Shown piece after piece: positions 42,426 to 50,861 of a stretch of 64,000 nucleotides of DNA. How positions within the stretch are numbered: the stretch's first letter is position 1; each line of letters starts with the position of its first letter. The position numbers and the translations under genes were made by a program. The stretch covers positions 62,001 to 126,000 of the forward strand of contig JBIOEA010000001.1 of the NCBI GenBank assembly GCA_044445605.1, written 5' to 3'. This DNA is from CAWKDC01 sp044445605 (GTDB lineage Bacteria; Pseudomonadota; Gammaproteobacteria; JABCZS01). The notes under the pieces were generated by a model. That model was not told where the DNA came from and did no database searches. It saw only the letters and a program-made list of their open reading frames with translations.

Positions 42426-43620
42426 AAGTTTCCCTCTCCCTGATAAGAATCGGTGTCTGATCGCGAATCAACACTTCACATGCGCGAGGACGTGCATTAT
42501 AGTGTGAGGACATGACCATCCCATAAGCGCCGGCATCTAAAATCGCGAGGACATCATTCGCCTCAACCGATAAATGGCGGTCATGCCCAAAAAAATCCCC
42601 GGACTCACACACGGGCCCGACGACATCGTAAGTTTGTGCAGGCATGTTGCGTTTCTGCACAGGACGAATATCATGCCATGCTTCGTACAAGGCGGGACGA
42701 ATGAAATCATTCATGCCCGCATCAACAATCGCAAAATGTTTGACATCTGTTTTTTTCAAGTATTCAATGCGCGTGAGTAATAATCCTGCAGGTGCGATGA
42801 TAAATCGACCTGGTTCAAGCACGAGCAATTCCGATCGTGTTGAAAACAACGCCGAAATACGTGCGCCTAATGTGGCGATATCCATCGGCGCTTCGTCATG
42901 GTAGGTGATGCCCATGCCGCCGCCCAAACTTAAAAAGCGTAAAGGTTCAGGATAGGCGTCAGCGAGTTCGAATAACGTTTGTGCACTGCTTTCATAGGCA
43001 TCAATCTCGGTTAATTGTGAGCCTAAGTGGCAAGCTAATCCTATGAGTGTAACGTTGTTGAAACGTGATAAACGTTGCATCAGCGCCGGCGCTGCTTCAT
43101 AGGGGATACCAAATTTATGGCCTTTGAGACCGGTCGCGATGTAGCGATGTGTTTTAACATCAATGTGAGGATTGATGCGTAGCGCAATCGGTGCGATAAG
43201 TTTTAATAAGCCTGCAATCTCATTGATGCGTTCTAATTCCTCAATGGATTCTACATTCAAACACGCAATACCGCTTTGCAAGGCGAAGGTTATTTCATCG
43301 GTGGATTTACCCACACCGGAAAAGTAGACATTCGCGGGATTGCCCCCCGCTTTGATGACGCGCGCCAATTCGCCGCCTGAAACAATATCAAACCCAGAAG
43401 AGAGTCGTTGCAATAGAGTTAAGATGGCCAGAGAACCATTCGCTTTGACGGCATAACAAATTTGATGAGGCACCGTGAAGGCTGCATCGAGTGCGCGGTA
43501 TTGTGCTTCAATGGCGGACTGCCCGTAGACGTAACAGGGAGTGCCAAATGCATCCGCAATACTCGATAGCGAAACGCCATCAAAGCAAAGGGAGTCTTTA
43601 TTTTCAGTGAGATGTATCAC
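42385..43620 (-). CDS. lysA: Diaminopimelate decarboxylase
   Basis: LysA makes lysine from meso-diaminopimelate using PLP. The protein is 411 residues from a GTG start at 43620. Seen are the PLP lysine in CYAVKANGS (K59), HKFGIP, the Gly-rich phosphate loop SLGGGMGI, and the dimer-interface Cys motif CESGDFFGHDR. Its 5' end overlaps the small lptM gene by 17 bp, so translation is probably coupled to it. Confidence 0.97.
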   Translation of the reverse strand: MIHLTENKDSLCFDGVSLSSIADAFGTPCYVYGQSAIEAQYRALDAAFTVPHQICYAVKANGSLAILTLLQRLSSGFDIVSGGELARVIKAGGNPANVYFSGVGKSTDEITFALQSGIACLNVESIEELERINEIAGLLKLIAPIALRINPHIDVKTHRYIATGLKGHKFGIPYEAAPALMQRLSRFNNVTLIGLACHLGSQLTEIDAYESSAQTLFELADAYPEPLRFLSLGGGMGITYHDEAPMDIATLGARISALFSTRSELLVLEPGRFIIAPAGLLLTRIEYLKKTDVKHFAIVDAGMNDFIRPALYEAWHDIRPVQKRNMPAQTYDVVGPVCESGDFFGHDRHLSVEANDVLAILDAGAYGMVMSSHYNARPRACEVLIRDQTPILIRERETYDDLWKQENTAIY

Positions 43621-43708
43621 TCGTTTTCTCGGGCAAGTAAAGGGGACCTTTTTGGCCGCATCCGGTTAACAAAATGGCTATGCAACAAATATAAAAATAG
43701 CGTAACAT
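43604..43708 (-). CDS. lptM: LptM (YifL)-type small lipoprotein
   Basis: A 34-residue lipoprotein: short signal peptide (MLRYFYICCIAILL), lipobox LTGC, and the diagnostic GQKGPLYLP immediately after the Cys. This is the conserved N-terminus of LptM, which supports oxidative maturation of the LptD translocon in enterobacteria. A good ribosome site (GAGGAA) precedes the ATG. Location directly before lysA-dapF matches the yifL-dapF neighbourhood. It is much shorter than the E. coli protein (67 residues). Confidence 0.85.
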   Translation of the reverse strand: MLRYFYICCIAILLTGCGQKGPLYLPEKTSDTSH

Positions 43709-43773
43709 GATTTCCTCATTGGTTGAATAATAGTAGCATTATAACGTCGTTGTAGGGACGCGGAGAGATTGAC

Positions 43774-44418
43774 ATGAAAACTGCTTTAGCATTTGAACGC
43801 GTATCAGCGCCATCCGCAAAACAATACATTATTTGGATGCATGGACTGGGCGCCGATGGATTTGATTTTATGCCCTTGGTGCCGCAACTAAATCTCCCCG
43901 CGACGACGTTTATTTTCCCGCATGCGCCAATGCGCCCGATCACGATGAATAACGGCTATACGATGCGCGCCTGGTACGATATTGTTGCGTTAGATCGTTT
44001 TACGCAAGAAGATGAAAAAGGATTGCTGGCCTCACGCGAGCAAGTGCATGAGCTGATCGACATGTTACTGAAAGAAGGTGTCGACAGCCGCAATATTATT
44101 TTGGCGGGGTTTTCGCAAGGTGGTGCGATGGCGCTACTGACGGGCTTGACCTTTGAACAACCATTGAAAGCGATTATCGCCTTGTCCTGTTATTTGCCTT
44201 TACGGGGGCAATGGCCAGGACTGATGAATCCAGCAAACCACAAAACACCTATTTTAATGGTGCACGGGAAACAAGACGATGTGCTGAAGTTCGAGATCGC
44301 GGTACAACATGCGGCTTTGTTGAAAGAGATGGGATGTAATGTGACTTGGCGCGACTACTCCATGGGACACACGGTATGTGCCCCAGAGGTAGCGGATATT
44401 CGCGCATTTTGTACCTAA
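43774..44418 (+). CDS. Carboxylesterase/phospholipase of the EstB (COG0400) family
   Basis: The 214-residue alpha/beta hydrolase has the family motif IIWMHGLGADGFDF at the N-terminus, FPHAPMRPIT, the nucleophile elbow AGFSQGGAMAL, and the acid and base in GKQDDVL and MGHTV. Esterases of this family hydrolyse short acyl esters, and the group includes acyl-protein thioesterases. It has no signal peptide. Ribosome site GAGAG. The stop overlaps the next gene on the other strand by 4 bp. Confidence 0.94.
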   Translation: MKTALAFERVSAPSAKQYIIWMHGLGADGFDFMPLVPQLNLPATTFIFPHAPMRPITMNNGYTMRAWYDIVALDRFTQEDEKGLLASREQVHELIDMLLKEGVDSRNIILAGFSQGGAMALLTGLTFEQPLKAIIALSCYLPLRGQWPGLMNPANHKTPILMVHGKQDDVLKFEIAVQHAALLKEMGCNVTWRDYSMGHTVCAPEVADIRAFCT

Positions 44419-44711
44419 TGATTATTAGGGTTGTTATTGCCGGGCAGATGCTGAGCTGGGGCCTGGAACGGCGCATGGATATTATTGATATTATTATTGA
44501 GTGGGTTCGCAGGGAGAAAAGCAACGACAGCACGAACAGCTTGGGGTGCGTGAACACCAGGAGGAGGTGCATTAGTAAAATCAAGAGGGCCATTAAAATC
44601 AAGCCGTCTCACGGGAAGCTGCCCTACATTTCGTTCAACAGGAGGGTTAACATTATTTTCATCTGTCGTAGCCTTATAGGGCTTTACAGGGTCGTAATTA
44701 TCTCTGTTCAT
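44415..44711 (-). CDS. Small Asn/Pro-rich hypothetical protein
   Basis: This 98-residue frame begins MNRDNYDPVKPYKATTDENN and is rich in Asn, Pro and Ala (ending NNNINNIHAPFQAPAQHLPG and NNNPNNH). It has a proper ribosome site (GAGGT, 8 bp before the ATG) and fits exactly between its neighbours. It is probably disordered. A plus-strand frame covering the same bases (from 44346) is basic, lacks a ribosome site and is considered a shadow. Confidence 0.5.
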   Translation of the reverse strand: MNRDNYDPVKPYKATTDENNVNPPVERNVGQLPVRRLDFNGPLDFTNAPPPGVHAPQAVRAVVAFLPANPLNNNINNIHAPFQAPAQHLPGNNNPNNH

Positions 44712-44763
44712 GCTTATTACCTCGTTATTAAAAAGCGAGTCTATCAGATAAGAAAGTCAGCTG

Positions 44764-45537
44764 TCAAGAACGAATGCCGACGCCTTTCACAAGCAGCCCA
44801 TAAGCGATTAAACCAAAGACCAGGGTAAGAGAGCACAAAATAGACAGGCCCAATACGACAGGCACATCAGACACGCCTAAAAAGCTATATCTAAACAAAT
44901 CAATCATGTAGAGAATGGGGTTAGCCATGGATATATGCTGCCAGACGGCTGGAAGGCGATCAATTGAGTAGAATACGCCACCTAAATAGGTGAGGGGTAC
45001 CAGAACAAACGTTGGGACAATCGTGATGTCATCGAACTTTTGGGCAAAGATAGCATTGATTAATCCAGCAAGGGAAAAGAGCAATGCGGTTAAAAATACA
45101 ACGCTAATCATCAGGAATGGATGAGCCAGCGGCAAGGGGGTAAACAGCCGTGCAATGAGCCAAATAATCGCTCCAACAACGCAGCCGCGTAAGACTCCGC
45201 CAAACACAAAGCCTGTCAGAATGACAAAGCTGGGCGTGGGGGAGACTAAAATTTCCTCAATATGTCGGCCAAATTTTGCGCCGAAGAATGAGGAAACAAC
45301 ATTCGAATACGCATTATTCAAGACGCTCATCATGATGAGGCCTGGAACAATGAACTCAAGGTAGGTGTAGCCTTCAGTGAGGGGAATTTGCGATCCGATA
45401 AAATTGCCAAAAATCACTAAATATAAGGTTGAGGTGATGGCTGGGGGAAGCAAGGTTTGAATCCACAGGCGAAAGAATCGAAATGCTTCTTTGCGGACAA
45501 TGGTTTGGAGGCTGATGAGATCACGTTTTAGGCACAT
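44764..45537 (-). CDS. ABC-2 type exporter permease (YadH-like)
   Basis: The 257-residue membrane protein has six predicted helices and the ABC-2 signature around YLEFIVPGLIMMSVLNNAYSN and LTYLGGVFYSIDRLPAVWQ. It is the membrane half of an exporter. Its ATG shares one base with the stop of the ATPase gene (TAATG). The closest model is YadGH, whose substrate is not established. Confidence 0.92.
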   Translation of the reverse strand: MCLKRDLISLQTIVRKEAFRFFRLWIQTLLPPAITSTLYLVIFGNFIGSQIPLTEGYTYLEFIVPGLIMMSVLNNAYSNVVSSFFGAKFGRHIEEILVSPTPSFVILTGFVFGGVLRGCVVGAIIWLIARLFTPLPLAHPFLMISVVFLTALLFSLAGLINAIFAQKFDDITIVPTFVLVPLTYLGGVFYSIDRLPAVWQHISMANPILYMIDLFRYSFLGVSDVPVVLGLSILCSLTLVFGLIAYGLLVKGVGIRS

Positions 45538-46451
45538 TATTCTTTTCCACTCGTCAATGTCAGAAATAATTCTTCGAGGCGGTTTGATTTATTCCGTAAT
45601 CCCCGTACTTGGATATTGGCGTGCGATAGCGCTTTGAACAGTTCATCGAGCAAGATACCTTCAGGCGTTTCGATTTCCAAGGTTTCGGCATCGCGCAAAA
45701 TGGTTTTGAAGCCAGGCAAATGAGGCGTGATTTCTAATGGGGTAACCAGTTCGACAATGAAGCTTTGCGTTTTGAGGGTTGCCAGCAACTTGCGTACAGA
45801 GGTATTTTCAATGATGCGACCTTTATCGATGATGGCGACATTTTTGCACAAGCTTTCGGCTTCTTCTAAATAATGCGTCGTTAAAATGATTGTCGTTCCC
45901 TTTTTGTTGATCTTCTCTAGGAATTGCCACATGGTGCGACGAATTTCGATATCGACGCCCGCGGTGGGCTCGTCCAAAATCAGTAAGCGAGGGCTGTGAA
46001 CAATCGCGCGTGCGATCATCAAGCGACGCTTCATTCCCCCGGAGAGGGTGCGAGCGATGACATCGCGCTTATCCCACAAATCCACTTCTTTAAGTGCTTG
46101 TTCCGCAGCGGCAATGGCTTGCGCACGGGGCATGCCGTAAAAACCGGCCTGGTTAGTCACAATATCTTTTACTTTTTCAAAGATATTAAAATTGTACTCT
46201 TGAGGCACGATGCCTAAATAGGCTTTGGCATCATTAAGATGTTTATCAAGATCTTTATCAAAAATCTTAACTGTTCCACTGGTTTTATTGATGAGAGAAC
46301 AGAGAATGCCGATCGTGGTGGATTTGCCTGCGCCATTGGGGCCGAGCAGTGCAAAAAAATCACCTTCTTTAATGTTGAGTGAAATACCTTTCAATGCATG
46401 AACATGATTGGCATAAGTCTTGTGTAAGTTCTCTATCTGAAGTGCGTACAT
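45537..46451 (-). CDS. ABC exporter ATP-binding protein (YadG-like)
   Basis: From the ATG at 46451 (TGGAGA upstream) it has 304 residues. Motifs: Walker A GPNGAGKST, Q-loop GIVPQEYN, signature TLSGGMKRRL, Walker B LLILDEPTAGVD, and the H-loop TTHYLEEAE. The N-terminus MYALQIENLHKTYANHVHAL and the C-terminal ABC-2 extension match YadG. It forms an operon with the permease downstream. Confidence 0.95.
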   Translation of the reverse strand: MYALQIENLHKTYANHVHALKGISLNIKEGDFFALLGPNGAGKSTTIGILCSLINKTSGTVKIFDKDLDKHLNDAKAYLGIVPQEYNFNIFEKVKDIVTNQAGFYGMPRAQAIAAAEQALKEVDLWDKRDVIARTLSGGMKRRLMIARAIVHSPRLLILDEPTAGVDIEIRRTMWQFLEKINKKGTTIILTTHYLEEAESLCKNVAIIDKGRIIENTSVRKLLATLKTQSFIVELVTPLEITPHLPGFKTILRDAETLEIETPEGILLDELFKALSHANIQVRGLRNKSNRLEELFLTLTSGKE

Positions 46452-46559
46452 AAATCTCCAGGGGTAAGGCGATAAGTGTAACACAAAAAGGTATTAACGA
46501 ATCCTTGAAGTCGGCAGTCAATTCGGGTATGGTGAATAAGATGTATGGGGAGGTAATGT

Positions 46560-48365
46560 ATGTATATATTAAAAGGTATTAAAAATGGGGCGGGAGCGGT
46601 GATCAGTGCCGCTGTTTCGACAGTATCGGCGGTAGGAACATCTATTGCGCATTATGCACCAACACCTGTGACCAATGCAGCTTCTACAGCAGCGGCTGCT
46701 GTCAACTCAGTTACAGTTAATGCTTTATATGCATTGGGATACGTGCCAGCATCTGAAGTAGAGGAGCTGAGAAAAAATATTGATAAGAACATGACAGTAG
46801 AAGAAGCTTTCATTATTGCTAGAAAGTTTGGAATACATGATTATATAAAGGCACAAGAGTATTATGAAATTGTATTAACATCCACTAAAACTGATCATGC
46901 TTTACTTCAATTTCAAGCACGATGCCATTTAGCATGCATGATTGCGCAATTGCCCTTGGAAGATATTCACACAAGTAAGGATGATGCTCACGGTCTTTTA
47001 TTAAATAAAGCAAAGAGCGTCAACAATTTATTGGTCGCAGCATATATGCAAGACCCTTCAGCTTGTTCATATCAACAGGCAGATGAGGATTACGGTGTAA
47101 TGCTAGCCTTAAGTTTTAACCTTTTGAAAGAAATGATTAAACAGGGTTTGCAAGAATTTGTAGAAAAACATCAAACATGTTCATTTGATAAATATACAGT
47201 GATAAATGCCCGCTGGGAAAACTGGAAAATGATTTTGGACAGTTTCAATTTGACATCTAAGTGGTGGCGGCAACATTTTACAAAAGAGGCGGCATCGCCT
47301 GAGTTGGAACTGCCAGACCCGATACTACGCCAAGCACTTTCCAATTTATTCCTGCTTGAAATAAAGCGATTGAACGATTTGTATCGTTCTAAAACGTCTC
47401 AGCATGAGTTTAATCTTGATTCATTTTATAACGAGCTCCACGCCTTGGGCGATAAAATAAATGCAGTACCAGTTCTGGTCACTGCAGAACCTGTGAAGGC
47501 AGCCTATGCCGACCTGATGGGCGATGTGGCAAAAGAGATGGCGATGAATCTCTATGCTCAATTAAATAAAAAGACAGAAGCAGCGCAGCAAGGAGAAGAA
47601 GCACGTAGCACATTAATGCGTGTCAGAGACTTTTTGATGGAGGCTAATGGATGTAAAAACTTAGACGTAAATGCAGCGGATGCACTTAAAGACGTACTGA
47701 GGAAAATAATGAGTTTGGATATGCAGTATGCATCAAATCATAAGGCTGAGTATTTGGCGCAATGTGAAAATGAATTAGGTAATCTAAGCCTTTATCTTAC
47801 GCGTAAAGAAAATCCTGAAGAAGTCTTGGAGCAGATCGCATGGCTAAATAATAAGAAGGAAATATTAGAGAGCATTGGGGTAGGTGAATGTAAACGCGAG
47901 GCGGATGCGCTATTAGCGACGTTGAAAACTCATCTTGCTTCAAAAGAATTATTTTTTGCAGAAAGAGTTAACATCGCGGTTGGCAATATGAGCGAGGCGT
48001 TGATTGCATCTAGTCTTGGCGATAAGAAGATCGCGTGTACAGGAGGTTTTACATCGACGGTGGCGTTTCGTGATCCCGCTGATGCACGTTTTCCACAAAG
48101 CAATAAAGAACATCTTAAAGAAGTACTGACCAGTATTTTCTCAGACATGGACGTGGCGAAGCCTTTCTATGCCGCTCCTGCAGCAGAACGAACGGAAAGA
48201 GAAACAAAAGTGAAGCAATTATTGACGGGATTGTATTCATATTCACCACTTAAAAATCTTATTTCTCTACGTGAAATTGAGTTAAGTGAAGCGGCGAAAA
48301 ATACCATTAAAAGTATCTGTAAAGGGCCGGTGGTTCATCAGAGTAGACCACCGAAAAACCCTTGA
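46560..48365 (+). CDS. Hypothetical 601-residue helical protein
   Basis: No family is recognised. The N-terminal 60 residues are Ala/Val/Ser-rich and weakly hydrophobic (GAVISAAVSTVSAVGTSIAH), reminiscent of the Ala-rich stretch in the 1912-residue protein. The rest is helical with TPR-like spacing in places (HALLQFQARCHLACMIAQL). There is no cleavable signal peptide. It has a strong ribosome site (GGGGAGG). It stands alone between convergent and divergent neighbours; a secreted-effector role is possible but unsupported. Confidence 0.75.
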   Translation: MYILKGIKNGAGAVISAAVSTVSAVGTSIAHYAPTPVTNAASTAAAAVNSVTVNALYALGYVPASEVEELRKNIDKNMTVEEAFIIARKFGIHDYIKAQEYYEIVLTSTKTDHALLQFQARCHLACMIAQLPLEDIHTSKDDAHGLLLNKAKSVNNLLVAAYMQDPSACSYQQADEDYGVMLALSFNLLKEMIKQGLQEFVEKHQTCSFDKYTVINARWENWKMILDSFNLTSKWWRQHFTKEAASPELELPDPILRQALSNLFLLEIKRLNDLYRSKTSQHEFNLDSFYNELHALGDKINAVPVLVTAEPVKAAYADLMGDVAKEMAMNLYAQLNKKTEAAQQGEEARSTLMRVRDFLMEANGCKNLDVNAADALKDVLRKIMSLDMQYASNHKAEYLAQCENELGNLSLYLTRKENPEEVLEQIAWLNNKKEILESIGVGECKREADALLATLKTHLASKELFFAERVNIAVGNMSEALIASSLGDKKIACTGGFTSTVAFRDPADARFPQSNKEHLKEVLTSIFSDMDVAKPFYAAPAAERTERETKVKQLLTGLYSYSPLKNLISLREIELSEAAKNTIKSICKGPVVHQSRPPKNP

Positions 48366-48371
48366 TCCTGA

Positions 48372-48854
48372 CTACCCTGCATAATCAAGATGATAATGAA
48401 TATGCAACATGGATGGATCATTAGGATCAATTGTCGGGATATTGCAATACGCACGTATTTTTTCCAGCGGTTCAAAGTTTTTGCCGCTGACACCACAGAT
48501 ACTGCTATCGCCGCCATCGGTGCCCATATTCGTTTGCCAATTCAATGTCACGGTTTCATAACATTTTGTCACACCGTTCTCACACATTTCGGCAGGCAAA
48601 ATAAATTGATAGGTCATCTGGCTTTTCGCAGAGCGATCGCTTTGCGAGGTTAACATGACCGCTTCTTGCGGGAAGTGTTGCCCATGGATGATTTCTCGGG
48701 GATAATCCACCACACGGGTGTCTTGCCCAATGGTTAATGTATCAAAATGCATGCGGGAATCTGTATCGTTAGACACGTGCACTTTAACAGCATGTGTGGG
48801 GTCAGCAAATAATGCTAGTGGAAGAAAAAGAGCTGAAGCCATAAGAGTGCGCAT
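48372..48854 (-). CDS. Secreted/periplasmic hypothetical protein
   Basis: The ATG at 48854 with GAGGAC upstream gives 160 residues with a clear signal peptide (MRTLMASALFLPLALFADPT, cleavage near LFA-DP). The mature part has four cysteines (EMCENGVTKCYE, SSICGVSG, AYCNIP) likely forming two disulfides, and a beta-rich look. No family was recognised. It is convergent with the 601-residue gene, 6 bp apart. Confidence 0.75.
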   Translation of the reverse strand: MRTLMASALFLPLALFADPTHAVKVHVSNDTDSRMHFDTLTIGQDTRVVDYPREIIHGQHFPQEAVMLTSQSDRSAKSQMTYQFILPAEMCENGVTKCYETVTLNWQTNMGTDGGDSSICGVSGKNFEPLEKIRAYCNIPTIDPNDPSMLHIHYHLDYAG

Positions 48855-48943
48855 AATGATGTCCTCATAGAATCTGGAAGGCAATTCTAGTGTATACCTC
48901 CCGCACCCTGAGATCCAAGAGGCTGGCCGGGCCTGTTATATCA

Positions 48944-50404
48944 TTATTGCGGATCTAATATAGACATCAGCTTGACCAAATCCTCAGGTGTCAGCGATTT
49001 GCCATTCAATAAAATCTTGCCACCTTCATAGCGCAGATTAAACGCGCTATTGCCTTGGTCAGTGATCAAGACCTGAGCTTCGTTCAATGCATTGAATTGG
49101 TCAGAGATTTCCATGCGCAATGCTTCACGTGCAGGAATGGTTTGCTTGGTATGTGGATCCGTGACAGGCGGTGCATCTGCAGGAATGTGTGGCAAGGCCA
49201 TCCGGTAGAGCGTGTCTTCCATCCACATCAAGGGCGCGTGTAGCGACAATGATGCTTTCATTTTCAGGATCATTTGTTGCGCAAAATGCTCTGGGGTGCC
49301 TTCTTCTTTATGTAGATCAGGGAATTGCACTTGCGCTTCGGCCAGGACTTTCCCTTGTTCGACAGTCAGCGTATAAATGAGTGACAACTCAGCGCCTTTC
49401 TTGAACATATCGATGAGGGCGTTACGTCTGGCCACTTGCCAATCGCCTTCGCTCAGTTCATCTTGATGGTGCGAGATACGGCTAAAATCGGCCAGACCCT
49501 TGGCATCGAGTTTATCCATGATCAATTTAAACGTCGTATTGATGAATTTTTCATTGAAAAATTCAACATCGTTAGCGGCGGCGTTCAGCGTAATATTGGC
49601 CAGGCCACTTTTCACATGGCTGGCAGTATCTAGCGTAAACTGGTTGAAACGAATGGTGTTACCCGCTTCATCACGCAGATAAAAGCTCGGCAGTGACATC
49701 GTTTGCTTGCCTACCCAAGGGGAGTTTTTGCTGCGCTCGCCTTCGGAGGCCAGCGTCATGGCGGCCATATCGATCATCGAATCATGTTTACCTTGCAACA
49801 GTAAAGGGGAGACATGAAGATCAAGTTTGATGCGGTTCAAATCAGTGGACACAGATGCTTTGCCCGTGACGCCCTCAAAAGAGAGGGAGCCTTCATCACT
49901 CTTATAATAAGCAGGCGCCGTTGCGAAATCGATATCCAAGTTGCCCAGCAGGGTCAGCGTTGCATTACCCGCAATGATTTCATTTTTTTCAAAGAAGTTT
50001 TCGAGGGAATCTTGGAGAATGGCGTTGGCAGGAGCCAGATCATTCGCCTTAGCATAGAACGCGATACGGCCGAGTCCCATGGTCAAGCGATCGTTCTCTT
50101 TCGGGAAAATCGGGCCGTGGAATATTTTCAAGCGAATATAGCTGACATGGGTATCGCCAGTGTATTTGAAAAAGCTTGCGAAGGGCATATCAGGGTAGGC
50201 AGGTTTGGTCGCGGTGATTTCAATCTGAGCCCAGGAACGAGCATAGCGGACGTGGTAGCCGTCCACTTTGACTGAGACGCCTTCGGGCAGGGCAAGATTG
50301 CCAATAAAGTTGTTCAGCTGATATTCAACGATAAGGCCTGAGAGATAAGGGAGGGAGCCGAGAACGAGGAAGGCAAATAGCCCGATCAGGAGACGTTTTT
50401 TCAT
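48944..50404 (-). CDS. YdgA/DUF945 family protein
   Basis: The 486-residue protein has an N-terminal membrane anchor (KRLLIGLFAFLVLGSLPYL) and the DUF945/YdgA layout: a long beta-rich periplasmic domain, an LRxxIFHGP element (RLKIFHGPIF), LASEGERS and a C-terminal helical end (LTPEDLVKLMSILDPQ). The family's function is unknown; E. coli YdgA is an inner-membrane-anchored periplasmic protein. It is transcribed alone. Confidence 0.88.
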   Translation of the reverse strand: MKKRLLIGLFAFLVLGSLPYLSGLIVEYQLNNFIGNLALPEGVSVKVDGYHVRYARSWAQIEITATKPAYPDMPFASFFKYTGDTHVSYIRLKIFHGPIFPKENDRLTMGLGRIAFYAKANDLAPANAILQDSLENFFEKNEIIAGNATLTLLGNLDIDFATAPAYYKSDEGSLSFEGVTGKASVSTDLNRIKLDLHVSPLLLQGKHDSMIDMAAMTLASEGERSKNSPWVGKQTMSLPSFYLRDEAGNTIRFNQFTLDTASHVKSGLANITLNAAANDVEFFNEKFINTTFKLIMDKLDAKGLADFSRISHHQDELSEGDWQVARRNALIDMFKKGAELSLIYTLTVEQGKVLAEAQVQFPDLHKEEGTPEHFAQQMILKMKASLSLHAPLMWMEDTLYRMALPHIPADAPPVTDPHTKQTIPAREALRMEISDQFNALNEAQVLITDQGNSAFNLRYEGGKILLNGKSLTPEDLVKLMSILDPQ

Positions 50405-50502
50405 GGTGTTGGAAATCCTTGTGCTGATAGGGCATTGTAGGGTTATTTCCTAAAGGATTCAAGCGGTTTTTGATTTTTAAGGGTTCATGAGTCAGTACCC
50501 CC

Positions 50503-50531
50503 TTGTTTCTTGAAAAGGGGCGGTATATAAT
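50503..50531 (+). promoter_or_regulatory. Sigma-70 promoter of rpmE
   Basis: TTGTTT (50503-50508) and the consensus TATAAT (50526-50531) have a 17-bp spacer and lie 46 bp before the rpmE start. No Zur-like palindrome was recognised. Confidence 0.7.
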
Positions 50532-50576
50532 GCCCGCTTGTTGAGCGAGAGCCATTAGACAATAGAGAAGGTTGCC

Positions 50577-50810
50577 ATGAAGTCTGAAATTCATCCTGAT
50601 TATAGAGAAGTTACCGTTAGCTGTGCTTGCGGAAACTCATTCCAAACCCATGCGACATTATCGCACGATTTATCCCTTGAAATTTGCAATAACTGCCATC
50701 CGTTCTATACCGGTAATCAGCGTATCGTGGATACCGCTGGCCGCGTAGACCGCTTCCAGCAACGTTATGGTAAGAAAGAAGCAGCTGAACAAAAAGACGC
50801 AGCTGAATAA
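50577..50810 (+). CDS. rpmE: 50S ribosomal protein L31, zinc-binding form
   Basis: The 77-residue protein has the L31 N-terminus MKSEIHPDYREV and the four zinc ligands of the C+ form: CACGN (C16, C18) and CNNCHPFYTG (C37, C40). The C-terminal tail (KKEAAEQKDAAE) is slightly longer than usual. It is a single-gene unit with its own promoter and a GC-rich terminator. Confidence 0.97.
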   Translation: MKSEIHPDYREVTVSCACGNSFQTHATLSHDLSLEICNNCHPFYTGNQRIVDTAGRVDRFQQRYGKKEAAEQKDAAE

Positions 50811-50818
50811 CGTGTAGG

Positions 50819-50841
50819 GCCCCCGGGTCACCGCCCGGGGC
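50819..50841. terminator. GC-rich hairpin after rpmE
   Basis: GCCCCCGGG-tcaccg-CCCGGGGC forms a strong stem with one bulged C, 8 bp after the rpmE stop. The following CATCTTTCGTCCCTA (50850-50864) resembles half of the GGGGCGAAA palindrome family. Confidence 0.7.
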
Positions 50842-50861
50842 AAACTCCGCATCTTTCGTCC

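Noticed and set aside
43774..44418. Acyl-protein thioesterase assignment for the COG0400 hydrolase
   Set aside because: The bacterial members are mostly carboxylesterases and nothing in the sequence shows a protein-thioester substrate.
44346..44828. Plus-strand 160-codon frame after the carboxylesterase gene
   Set aside because: It begins inside the esterase gene in another frame, lacks a ribosome site, and extends into the ABC permease gene; the opposite frame at 44415-44711 has a proper start.
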